Shown piece after piece: positions 25,620 through 33,598 of a stretch of DNA of 64,000 nucleotides. Under the pieces are notes generated by a model that worked only from the letters and a program-made list of their open reading frames with translations, did not search any database and had not been told where the DNA came from. The position numbers were made by a program, and so were the translations under genes. Location of the stretch: assembly GCF_031801495.1 (NCBI RefSeq), contig NZ_JAOEGC010000002.1, forward strand, positions 1,488,001 through 1,552,000, given 5' to 3'. Position 1 is the first letter of the stretch; each line of letters opens with the position of its first letter. This DNA comes from Agrobacterium tumefaciens_K (lineage in GTDB: Bacteria; Pseudomonadota; Alphaproteobacteria; Rhizobiales; Rhizobiaceae).

Positions 25620-26747
25620 ATGGATGTTCGGGCCGCTGTCGCCATTCAGGCAGGCAAACCACTGGAAGTCATGACCGTTCAGCTCGAAGGACCACGCGCT
25701 GGCGAAGTGCTGATCGAGGTCAAGGCAACTGGCATCTGCCACACCGACGATTTCACCTTGTCCGGAGCCGACCCGGAAGGCCTTTTTCCTGCCATTCTCG
25801 GCCATGAAGGCGCGGGCATCGTCGTCGATGTCGGCCCCGGCGTCACCTCGGTCAAGAAAGGCGACCACGTCATTCCGCTCTACACGCCGGAATGCCGCGA
25901 GTGCTATTCCTGCACGAGCCGCAAGACCAACCTCTGCACCTCGATCCGTTCGACGCAGGGCCAGGGCGTCATGCCAGATGGCACCAGCCGTTTCTCCATC
26001 GGCAAGGACAAGATCCATCACTACATGGGCTGCTCGACCTTCTCGAACTTTACGGTCCTGCCGGAAATCGCCGTCGCCAAGATCAACCCGGACGCACCGT
26101 TCGACAAGGTCTGCTACATCGGATGCGGTGTGACGACCGGCATCGGCGCCGTCATCAACACGGCCAAGGTGGAAATCGGTTCGACGGCCATTGTTTTCGG
26201 CCTCGGCGGTATCGGCCTCAACGTACTACAGGGCCTGCGCCTTGCAGGTGCCGACATGATCATCGGCGTCGACATCAACCCGGACCGCAAGGCCTGGGGC
26301 GAAAAGTTCGGCATGACGCACTTCGTCAATCCGGAGGAAGTTGAAGGCGACATCGTGCCTTACCTGGTCAACATGACCAAACGCAACGGTGACCTGATCG
26401 GCGGCGCCGACTACACCTTCGACTGCACCGGCAACACCAAGGTGATGCGTCAGGCCTTGGAATCCTCGCATCGTGGCTGGGGCAAGTCCGTCATCATCGG
26501 CGTAGCGGGTGCCGGTCAGGAAATCTCCACGCGTCCCTTCCAGCTGGTCACCGGCCGCAACTGGATGGGTACGGCCTTCGGCGGCGCACGAGGCCGCACC
26601 GACGTTCCGAAGATCGTCGACTGGTACATGGAAGGCAAGATCCAGATCGACCCGATGATCACCCACACCATGCCGCTCGAAGATATCAACAAGGGCTTCG
26701 ACCTGATGCACAAGGGTGAATCGATCCGCGGCGTCGTGGTTTACTGA
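25620..26747 (+). CDS. frmA: S-(hydroxymethyl)glutathione dehydrogenase / class III alcohol dehydrogenase
   Basis: This zinc enzyme oxidises the formaldehyde-glutathione adduct to S-formylglutathione and also reduces S-nitrosoglutathione. The 375-aa protein has catalytic zinc ligands in GICHTDDFTLSG and GHEGAGIV, the four-cysteine structural zinc lobe CRECYSCTSRKTNLC, and the nucleotide motif VFGLGGIGLNVLQG. The class III features TRPFQLVTGRNW and GTAFGG are present. Its start is ATG 25620 behind AAGGAG, a strong ribosome site; earlier starts lie in the leader. No S-formylglutathione hydrolase gene follows. Confidence 0.95.
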   Translation: MDVRAAVAIQAGKPLEVMTVQLEGPRAGEVLIEVKATGICHTDDFTLSGADPEGLFPAILGHEGAGIVVDVGPGVTSVKKGDHVIPLYTPECRECYSCTSRKTNLCTSIRSTQGQGVMPDGTSRFSIGKDKIHHYMGCSTFSNFTVLPEIAVAKINPDAPFDKVCYIGCGVTTGIGAVINTAKVEIGSTAIVFGLGGIGLNVLQGLRLAGADMIIGVDINPDRKAWGEKFGMTHFVNPEEVEGDIVPYLVNMTKRNGDLIGGADYTFDCTGNTKVMRQALESSHRGWGKSVIIGVAGAGQEISTRPFQLVTGRNWMGTAFGGARGRTDVPKIVDWYMEGKIQIDPMITHTMPLEDINKGFDLMHKGESIRGVVVY

Positions 26748-26956
26748 TCGGCCTCAAACCGATCCGAATTTGGCAGGAGGCGCGTGTTTGGCGCCTCTTC
26801 GCCTACGATCATAAAAATGTGATCGGAAAAGCGCCCTTGCAGCCACGACGTTTAACGGCCCGGTAAATTTGTCGTTATAGTCCATTGCATGCGCGGCACG
26901 GTTGAAAGTGTTTCCGGCCCGGCGAGACGAAAAACCGGAGAACATCCCTGAAAGCC

Positions 26957-27787
26957 GTGGCCATAGACAAGGACAATATCGACGCGGCGCTTGCGCTGCT
27001 CGTTAAAGGATTCCCGGAAAGAACGGTCGCCTTCTGGTCCGAAGGTCTCAGGCGTGTCAGCGCCCACCACGAACGGCGCAATCTTGGCAGTGTCGGTCAA
27101 CTTCTGTTGAAAGGCGAGGACGCAGTTGGCGTTCTCCTGACACTCAAAAGCCATCTGCCCGGCAGCGACAGGACGGTCGTGAACCTGTCGAGCTGGTATC
27201 TCGAGCCATCCTGCCGCTGGTTTGCACCGCGCATGCTGCAACTGGCCTCCGCCTCGCCCGATGAAACCTACACCGACCTCACGCCCTCTCCGGAAGCTGC
27301 GAAACTGAACGACAGGCTCGGCTTCAAGACGGTGACGGACTGCACGCTGTTTTATCCGCTTCCGCTCAAGGCGCTGTTTCCATCGAAGGCCTCGGTCGTT
27401 GATCTGTCCCATGTGCCAGCAGATGCATTTTCCGATCATATCCGCGAAATACTGAGCGACCATGAGCGGCTCGGCTGCATCACCGCAGCGCTTTCGCTGG
27501 ATGGGCGCTACCACCCGCTGGTCTTCCTGAAAACCACGACAAAACGACTGCCATCCGCACGCCTCGTCTTCTGCGAGGACCGCCACATCGCGCAGGAAAA
27601 TATAGGCACAATCGCGCGCTTTCTTCTGGCCAAGGGGCGGCTGGCCATGACCCTGCCCTGCCCGGAGGAAGAAAAGAACAGCGGCGGATTTGCTTTGCAA
27701 AAGACTGCGAAGACACAAGTAAAGGGCGAATGGAATACCCGTCTTGTTAACGAAACATACTCAGAATTGGTGCTATTACCACTCTAG
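26957..27787 (+). CDS. GNAT-like acyltransferase-fold protein, unassigned
   Basis: A 276-aa protein I cannot place in a named family. The stretch VGVLLTLKSHLPGSD..VVNLSSWYLEP, then ETYTDLTPSPEAAKLNDRLGF, resembles the central strands and the C-terminal helix-to-LGF motif of GNAT acyltransferases, and related proteins accompany ACP-ligase-decarboxylase sets. There is no signal peptide. The start is unclear: GTG 26957 has no close ribosome site, while a CTG at 26948 sits 7 nt after GGAG. The gene precedes the ACP by 152 bp, is codirectional with ACP, ligase and decarboxylase, and probably belongs with them. GNAT function is inference. Confidence 0.6.
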   Translation: MAIDKDNIDAALALLVKGFPERTVAFWSEGLRRVSAHHERRNLGSVGQLLLKGEDAVGVLLTLKSHLPGSDRTVVNLSSWYLEPSCRWFAPRMLQLASASPDETYTDLTPSPEAAKLNDRLGFKTVTDCTLFYPLPLKALFPSKASVVDLSHVPADAFSDHIREILSDHERLGCITAALSLDGRYHPLVFLKTTTKRLPSARLVFCEDRHIAQENIGTIARFLLAKGRLAMTLPCPEEEKNSGGFALQKTAKTQVKGEWNTRLVNETYSELVLLPL

Positions 27788-27939
27788 GATGTCGGGACGG
27801 CCTGGGTTTTATTCAGTTATAGATGAACCTGCCTCGGCATCAGGATTTGAACAGACCATTTGAACCGCCTGCCGGTGTTGTGCAGACACGATGAAATCCT
27901 GGCTTACATGAGGTAACTGCGGGAGATTGGAGACGAGAC

Positions 27940-28200
27940 ATGCTTGCAGCGAAAATGAACGAAGACGATGTTGCAGACACCATCTACACCTATCTTGGCC
28001 AGCGCTTCCCCGCACACGCTCCATTCGGCGCCGATACCGCCCTCCTCGAAGGTGGCGTGATCGACTCTCTCGGTTTTCTCGAATTGATGGTCTTCCTGGG
28101 CGAAGAGTTCGGCATTCAGCTCGACGACGACCACTTCACCCCGGAGAACCTGGGCACGCCCGCAGACCTCATCGCCTTTGTGACGCGGGAAAAGAGATGA
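27940..28200 (+). CDS. Acyl carrier protein (specialised, cluster-linked)
   Basis: An 86-aa acidic carrier protein. The phosphopantetheine attachment motif is GVIDSLGFLEL, with the serine of DSL. It is preceded by GADTALLEGG and followed by an acidic recognition helix (FLGEEFGIQLDDD). It is not the housekeeping AcpP, which sits with fab genes, but a freestanding carrier of the type paired with an adenylating ligase. The ribosome site is GGAGACGAGAC. Its stop overlaps the start of the ligase gene (ATGA), showing translational coupling. Confidence 0.92.
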   Translation: MLAAKMNEDDVADTIYTYLGQRFPAHAPFGADTALLEGGVIDSLGFLELMVFLGEEFGIQLDDDHFTPENLGTPADLIAFVTREKR

Positions 28201-29717
28201 CATCACCCTACCTCCTGCACCACCTGCTGGTCGCCCGATCGCAGAATGACGGTCAGGCGATCGTCCACAACGGAAACACGCGAACCTATCGCGAATTTTC
28301 GCTGGCAGCCACGCGTTGTGCCGGGGCTTTGCGGGAGGCAGGACTGGAACGCGGCGACCGCGTGGTGATCTTCCTGCCGCGTGGGCTGGAGGAATGCTGG
28401 GCGATTTTCGGCGTCAGCGCCGCATCCGGCGTTTTCGTACCGGTCAACGCCCTGCTGAAAGCACCACAGATTCGCCACATCGTGCAGGATTCCGGCGCAA
28501 AGATCATCATTTCCACAACGGACATGCGCGCGGAACTCGATGCCGCGGTGAGCGGCCTTTCCGGTGTGACGGTTCTTCTGGCCGAAGACATCGATGCACG
28601 CAAAGACCTCCCCGCCAAACCCTCGACCGCCATCGGCGAGGATCTTGCGGCGATCCTCTACACATCCGGCTCCACGGGCGCCCCCAAGGGTGTCATGCTC
28701 TCGCATCGCAACCTTCTGGCGGGCGCACGCATCGTGCGCACCTATCTGGGGATCACGGCCAGCGACCGCATTCTCTCGCTCCTGCCCTTCAGCTTCGACT
28801 ACGGCCTGAACCAGCTGCTGACCGCCGTCGAACAGGGCGCAGTGACGGTCATGTCGACCTTCCGGCTGGGTGACGATATCGTCAAGGCGCTGCGTGACAA
28901 CGACATCACCGCGCTGGCGGGCGTGCCGACCGTCTGGGCGATCCTGACGCGGGCAGCGCCGCTTCTGGCCAAAACACCGCTGCCGCACCTGCGCTACGTT
29001 ACCAATTCCGGCGGCCGCGTGCCGCAGGAAACGGTCAGGGCGCTGCGCGAAAAGCTGCCAACCACGAAAATCTTCCTGATGTACGGCCTGACCGAAGCGT
29101 TCCGCTCGACCTACCTGCCGCCGGACGAGATCGACACTCGCCCGACCTCCATCGGCAAGGCAATCCCGGAATGCGAAATCTTCATCGTCACCGCAGAGGG
29201 ACAGAGAGCAAAGCCCGGCGAACCCGGCATTCTCGTTCATCGCGGTCCGACCGTTTCCATGGGCTACTGGAACCGGCCGGAAGAGACGGCGAAGGTACTG
29301 CGTCCTCACCCGTTCATTCCGGCAACGCAGGGCGGCGAGACGGTCTGCTATTCCGGCGACCTGGCCATCGAGGATGAGGAGGGCTTCTTCAGCTTCGTGG
29401 CGCGCAATGACGCGATGATAAAATCATCCGGCTATCGCATCAGCCCGACCGAGGTCGAGGAAAGCCTGATGTCGACCGGCCTGTTTCATCAGGTGGCCGT
29501 CATTGGCCTGCCCGATCCCTTCGCGGGCGAAAAGGTACATGCGGTGGCGACGGCCGCCAACCAGAACATCGACGTGTCGGCAGCTCTCAAAAAGGCAGCC
29601 GAAATGCTCGCCCCCTTCATGATCCCCCGCGCCATCGAACTGGTGGAAGCACTGCCCGTCACGGCGAACGGCAAGGTCGACTACCGCGCCCTGGTGCGTG
29701 AACGAACGGAAAAATAG
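28197..29717 (+). CDS. AMP-forming acyl/aminoacyl ligase partnered with ACP
   Basis: A 506-aa member of the adenylate-forming ANL superfamily. Core motifs are the P-loop LYTSGSTGAPKGVMLSH, the aromatic/acidic motif MYGLTEAFRST, the ATP-ribose motif CYSGDLA, the hinge and the C-terminal catalytic lysine region PVTANGKVDYRAL. It resembles the ligases of exosortase-linked and other small ACP clusters more than fatty-acid degradation FadD. It probably activates a carboxylic or amino acid and loads it on the ACP encoded just upstream, with which it overlaps by 4 bp. The substrate is unknown. The decarboxylase follows after 8 bp. Confidence 0.9.
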   Translation: MTSPYLLHHLLVARSQNDGQAIVHNGNTRTYREFSLAATRCAGALREAGLERGDRVVIFLPRGLEECWAIFGVSAASGVFVPVNALLKAPQIRHIVQDSGAKIIISTTDMRAELDAAVSGLSGVTVLLAEDIDARKDLPAKPSTAIGEDLAAILYTSGSTGAPKGVMLSHRNLLAGARIVRTYLGITASDRILSLLPFSFDYGLNQLLTAVEQGAVTVMSTFRLGDDIVKALRDNDITALAGVPTVWAILTRAAPLLAKTPLPHLRYVTNSGGRVPQETVRALREKLPTTKIFLMYGLTEAFRSTYLPPDEIDTRPTSIGKAIPECEIFIVTAEGQRAKPGEPGILVHRGPTVSMGYWNRPEETAKVLRPHPFIPATQGGETVCYSGDLAIEDEEGFFSFVARNDAMIKSSGYRISPTEVEESLMSTGLFHQVAVIGLPDPFAGEKVHAVATAANQNIDVSAALKKAAEMLAPFMIPRAIELVEALPVTANGKVDYRALVRERTEK

Positions 29718-29725
29718 ACGAAACG

Positions 29726-31003
29726 ATGGCCACGACGCTCAAGACCGCAAGCCACGGCATGGACCTTACCACAACATGGTTCGAGGTGAACGGACGCGAT
29801 GTGGTTGCGGGTGGCTGCACCGTCCGCGATATCGTCGCGAAAACGGGAACGCCCGCCTTCATCTATGACGCGAGCGTCATGCGCCGAACCTATCGCGATC
29901 TCCGCAAGGTGCTGAACGGATTTGCCGACATCTATTATTCGGTGAAGGCCAATCCCCTGCCCGCCATCATCGCGCTGTTTCATGCCGAGGGCGCGGGTGC
30001 CGAAATCGCCTCGATCGGCGAATATCACGCCGCCCGCAAGGCGGGCGTACCGCCTGAAAACATCATCTTCGCCGGTCCCGGCAAACGCGAAAGCGAACTG
30101 CGGGCAGTGATCGAAAACGGTATCGGCGAAATCCACGTCGAAAGCGCGGAGGAAATCGCCCGCCTCGCCATCATCGGCAGGCCGGTCAAGGTTTCCATCC
30201 GCATCAACCCCGTGCCAGATACGCAGGCAGGCGCGATGCGTATGGGCGGCAAGGCAACCGCCTTCGGTTTCGATGAAGAAGAGCTGGAAAACGTTCTGCC
30301 GCTGTTCAAGACCGCACCGAATGTCGATCTGGTTGGCATCCATGTCTATGGTGGCACGCAGATCCTCGATGCCGACGCCCTTGTCTCTCAATGGAGACAT
30401 GCCATTTCTCTCGCCGGACGGGTTGCCGCCATGCTCGGCAGACCGCTCGAAACCATCGACCTTGGCGGCGGGCTGGGTATCCCCTATTTCACAGGCGAAA
30501 CACCGCTTGACCTTGATGCTGTCGCAGCCGCTATCCCCGACCTCAAGGCCATGCTTGCCGCCGATCCGAACCTCGCCGCAACGCGGGTGATCGTGGAACC
30601 GGGCCGTTATCTGGTCGGTCCGGCGGGCATTTATGTCTGCGAGGTCAATTCGGTCAAAGTCTCGCGCGGCACGACGTTCCTCGTGACCGACGGCGGTATG
30701 CACCACCATCTGGCGGCATCCGGCAATCTCGGCCAGATCGTCAAACGCAACTACCCGGTTGTTGCCCCTGCCCGGATGAACAAGTCGGCTGACGACACGG
30801 TGACGGTGGTCGGCCCGCTCTGCACACCGCTCGATACGCTCGCCCGCAACGCCACCTTGCCGAAGCTGAAGGCAGGTGACCTCGTCGCTTTTCTGCAATC
30901 AGGCGCCTATGGCGCTACCGCCAGCCCCTCCGGCTTCCTCAGCCACCCGAACGCGGTCGAAGTGCTGGTGGAGAGTGGCGTTTTTGAAGTGGTTGGGCGC
31001 TGA
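29726..31003 (+). CDS. Type III PLP-dependent (DAP/ornithine-type) decarboxylase
   Basis: A 425-aa alanine-racemase-fold decarboxylase related to LysA. The PLP lysine is in DIYYSVKANP. Other motifs are VESAEEIARL, IHVYGGTQIL, the phosphate-binding DLGGGLGIP, VEPGRYLVG, and the second-subunit active-site cysteine in VGPLCTPLDTL, with a Tyr in SGAYGATASPSGFLSH. That last segment departs from the usual YNSRPR of true diaminopimelate decarboxylases, so the substrate is likely different. It is encoded 8 bp after the ACP ligase, so the two enzymes should share a pathway. It is not the housekeeping LysA judging by this context. Confidence 0.88.
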   Translation: MATTLKTASHGMDLTTTWFEVNGRDVVAGGCTVRDIVAKTGTPAFIYDASVMRRTYRDLRKVLNGFADIYYSVKANPLPAIIALFHAEGAGAEIASIGEYHAARKAGVPPENIIFAGPGKRESELRAVIENGIGEIHVESAEEIARLAIIGRPVKVSIRINPVPDTQAGAMRMGGKATAFGFDEEELENVLPLFKTAPNVDLVGIHVYGGTQILDADALVSQWRHAISLAGRVAAMLGRPLETIDLGGGLGIPYFTGETPLDLDAVAAAIPDLKAMLAADPNLAATRVIVEPGRYLVGPAGIYVCEVNSVKVSRGTTFLVTDGGMHHHLAASGNLGQIVKRNYPVVAPARMNKSADDTVTVVGPLCTPLDTLARNATLPKLKAGDLVAFLQSGAYGATASPSGFLSHPNAVEVLVESGVFEVVGR

Positions 31004-31080
31004 GGTCTTGGAATAAGGCAAGAGCGGGGTTGTTTTCCTACGGGCACGTAGATGGACGTCCAGATTGGCGCTTTCTCCAA

Positions 31081-31119
31081 CCTCCCTCATTCCTGTGACA
31101 AGCACAGGAATGAGGGAGG
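31081..31119. repeat. 39-bp palindrome, CATTCCTGTGACAAGCACAGGAATG family
   Basis: Arms CCTCCCTCATTCCTGTG and CACAGGAATGAGGGAGG pair perfectly around ACAAG. It lies between convergent genes (decarboxylase and pabB), so it may act as a two-way terminator. The element at 37504 has the same core. Confidence 0.75.
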
Positions 31120-31131
31120 TAGAGTTCTGAG

Positions 31132-32298
31132 CTATGGCTTGAGCAACCTGTCGCCCACCGCAAAACGCGACTTCAGCAAGCACTCGTCATATTCCGCATC
31201 GGCCTGCGAATCGAACACGATACCGCCGCCGACATTGAACACGGCATTCCCGTCATCGAACAACGTCATGGTGCGGATCGCCACGGAAAATCGCATCTCA
31301 CCGCTCGGAGACATAACGCCGATGGCACCGCAATAGACATCTCGCGGCGTCTGCTCCAGTTCGCGCAGGATCTTCATCGCCCACATCTTTGGCGCACCGG
31401 TCACAGAACCGCAGGGAAACAGCGCCGCGAAAATATCCTCCACCGTCATGTCGGGCAGAAGCTTTGCCCGTACATGGCTGACCATCTGGTGCACGGTGGG
31501 ATAGGTTTCGATCTCGAACAGCTTCGGCACATGGAGACTGCCGACCTCGGTGATGCGCGAAATATCGTTGCGCAGAAGATCGACGATCATGCGGTTTTCG
31601 GCAAGCGTCTTCTCATCCGCAAGCATGCCCGCGACGATCTCGCGATCTTCCGCATCCGACGCACCGCGCTTCGTCGTGCCTTTCATCGGATGGGTTTCGA
31701 TCCAGCCGTCGGCATCGACCGAGAAGAACAGTTCCGGCGAACGCGACAGAACGACCGGACCACCGAGATCGATGAGAGCTCCGTATTTCACCGGCTGCCG
31801 CTCGATCAGCGACCAGAAGGCGGAAAGCGGATCGCCCGACCAGCGCGCATGCACGGGCATCGTCAGATTGCCCTGATAACAGTCGCCCTTGCACAGATGC
31901 ATGTGCAGCCGCTCGAAACGCTGGCGATATTCGGCAAGCGTCCAGCCTGGCTGCGGGTCGGAAAGAAACGCATCGGCGTCCGGTATGGTCAGCGGGCGCG
32001 CGAATCGGCTATCATCGCCCGGCGGGCTGGAAAACACGCCGAACAGCAGAAGTGGCACCTTCCGCGGCACCTCGGCGAAAGTCGCGAGTTTAGGCTCAAA
32101 AAGATAGCCGGCTTCATAAGATACATATCCGGCTAAGTATTTCCCCGATTTTCGCAGCGTTTCCATGCGCCTCAGAGCAGCGAAAAATGCCTCCGGCTCA
32201 TCTGCAAGGATGATCTCTTCCGGATCGGTGAACGCCGTCACCGTGCCGGTGCTGTCATCCCGGAAAAGAACATAAGGCGCGTGTGCCAAGTCATGCAT
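31132..32298 (-). CDS. pabB: Aminodeoxychorismate synthase component I
   Basis: PabB converts chorismate plus ammonia to 4-amino-4-deoxychorismate for folate synthesis. The 388-aa protein belongs to the chorismate-binding family. The characteristic lysine motif is MKGTTKRG (PIKGTxxRG in homologues). Other marks are LSRSPELFF, RNDISRI and CGSVTGAPKMWAM. It is shorter at the N-terminus than the E. coli enzyme, which is usual for alphaproteobacterial PabB. No pabC or pabA is fused or adjacent. Anthranilate synthase is excluded by the PabB-type lysine motif. Confidence 0.92.
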   Translation of the reverse strand: MHDLAHAPYVLFRDDSTGTVTAFTDPEEIILADEPEAFFAALRRMETLRKSGKYLAGYVSYEAGYLFEPKLATFAEVPRKVPLLLFGVFSSPPGDDSRFARPLTIPDADAFLSDPQPGWTLAEYRQRFERLHMHLCKGDCYQGNLTMPVHARWSGDPLSAFWSLIERQPVKYGALIDLGGPVVLSRSPELFFSVDADGWIETHPMKGTTKRGASDAEDREIVAGMLADEKTLAENRMIVDLLRNDISRITEVGSLHVPKLFEIETYPTVHQMVSHVRAKLLPDMTVEDIFAALFPCGSVTGAPKMWAMKILRELEQTPRDVYCGAIGVMSPSGEMRFSVAIRTMTLFDDGNAVFNVGGGIVFDSQADAEYDECLLKSRFAVGDRLLKP

Positions 32299-32366
32299 CC
32301 GATGAAAATATATCTGGGAAAGAGGATATAGCTGGCGGCGTCATTGCGGCAAACATCCCATCTCTG

Positions 32367-32446
32367 CCGTCATCTTCGGGCTTGAGCCGAGGATCCAGCG
32401 CTCGGTCCATTGATCCTCGGGTCAAGCCCGAGGATGACGTCGAATA
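32367..32446. repeat. RIME-like intergenic element
   Basis: Two arms, GTCATCTTCGGGCTTGAGCCGAGG and CCTCGGGTCAAGCCCGAGGATGAC, flank a 22-bp centre between pabB and tgt. The terminal GATGACGTCGAATATG is shared exactly with the copy at 44767. Confidence 0.75.
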
Positions 32447-32467
32447 TGGAACGCGCCGAACGACACC

Positions 32468-33598
32468 TCAGACCGGATCGATATCGCCCCTCGCCCACAT
32501 GTCTATGGTTTCGGCGTAGAAATCCGCAAAGCGGCCTTCCTCGATCGACTTGCGGATACCCTGCATCAGCTCCTGATAATAGGCAAGATTGTGCCAGGAG
32601 AGCAGCATGCCGCCGAGCGCCTCGTTGGAGCGGACGAGATGGTGCAGGTAGGCCCGGGAATAATCGCGGCTGGCCGGGCAGTTGGACTGCTCGTCCAGCG
32701 GGCGCATATCCTCGGCATGACGGGCATTGCGGATGTTGACGCGGCCCCGGCGGGTAAAGGCAAGTCCGTGGCGGCCCGAACGCGTCGGCATGACGCAATC
32801 GAACATGTCGATGCCACGCGCCACGGATTTCAGGATATCGTCTGGCGTGCCGACGCCCATCAAATAACGCGGCTTTTCGGTCGGCAGCACCGGCAGCGTG
32901 ATATCCAGCATGCCCAGCATGACGTCCTGCGGTTCGCCGACCGCCAGACCGCCGACGGCATAACCCTTGAGATCGAGCTGCTTCAGGCCTTCCGCCGAAC
33001 GGATACGCAGGTCCGGCTGGTCACCGCCCTGCACGATGCCGAACATGGCCTTGCCCGGCTGCTCGCCGAAGGCGACACGGCAACGCTCGGCCCAGCGCAG
33101 CGACATTTCCATGGCGCGCTCGATTTCCTTGCGCTCGGCAGGCAGTGCGATGCACTCGTCGAGCTGCATCTGGATATCCGAATCGAGCAGCCCCTGTATC
33201 TCGATGGAGCGCTCCGGCGACATGTGGTGCAGCGAGCCATCCACATGGCTCTTGAAGGTCACGCCCTGTTCATCCAGCTTGCGCAGACCCGACAGCGACA
33301 TGACCTGAAACCCGCCCGAATCCGTCAAAATCGGATGCGGCCAGCGGATCAGCTCGTGCAGACCACCGAGACGCGCCACGCGCTCCGGGCCGGGCCGCAG
33401 CATCAGGTGATAGGTATTGCCGAGAATGATATCGGCGCCAAGCTCGCGGACCTGATCCAGATACATGGCCTTGACGGTGCCGACGGTGCCAACCGGCATG
33501 AAGGCGGGCGTGCGGATGACCCCACGCGGCATCGCCACTTCGCCGAGACGGGCGCCGCCGCTGGTTGCTTTCAGGGTGAAGGTAAAGTTCTCGTGCAT
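32468..33598 (-). CDS. tgt: Queuine/preQ1 tRNA-guanine transglycosylase with altered zinc site
   Basis: Tgt exchanges guanine-34 for preQ1 in tRNAs with GUN anticodons, the key step of queuosine synthesis. The 376-aa TIM-barrel protein has the active-site motifs LTDSGGFQVMSL, GGLAVGE and DCVMPTRSGRHG. The usual zinc motif CxCxxC...H reads S305-N-C307-P-A-S310 and H336, so two of the three cysteine ligands are serine. The rest (YSRAYLHHL) is normal. Its ATG overlaps the queA stop by one base, so the two are coupled, and queA supplies the next step after insertion. Confidence 0.95.
   Translation of the reverse strand: MHENFTFTLKATSGGARLGEVAMPRGVIRTPAFMPVGTVGTVKAMYLDQVRELGADIILGNTYHLMLRPGPERVARLGGLHELIRWPHPILTDSGGFQVMSLSGLRKLDEQGVTFKSHVDGSLHHMSPERSIEIQGLLDSDIQMQLDECIALPAERKEIERAMEMSLRWAERCRVAFGEQPGKAMFGIVQGGDQPDLRIRSAEGLKQLDLKGYAVGGLAVGEPQDVMLGMLDITLPVLPTEKPRYLMGVGTPDDILKSVARGIDMFDCVMPTRSGRHGLAFTRRGRVNIRNARHAEDMRPLDEQSNCPASRDYSRAYLHHLVRSNEALGGMLLSWHNLAYYQELMQGIRKSIEEGRFADFYAETIDMWARGDIDPV

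Noticed and set aside
26957..31003. Exosortase/PEP-CTERM system
   Set aside because: Ligase and decarboxylase resemble those associated with exosortase A, but there is no exosortase, PEP-CTERM protein or polysaccharide gene in the window.
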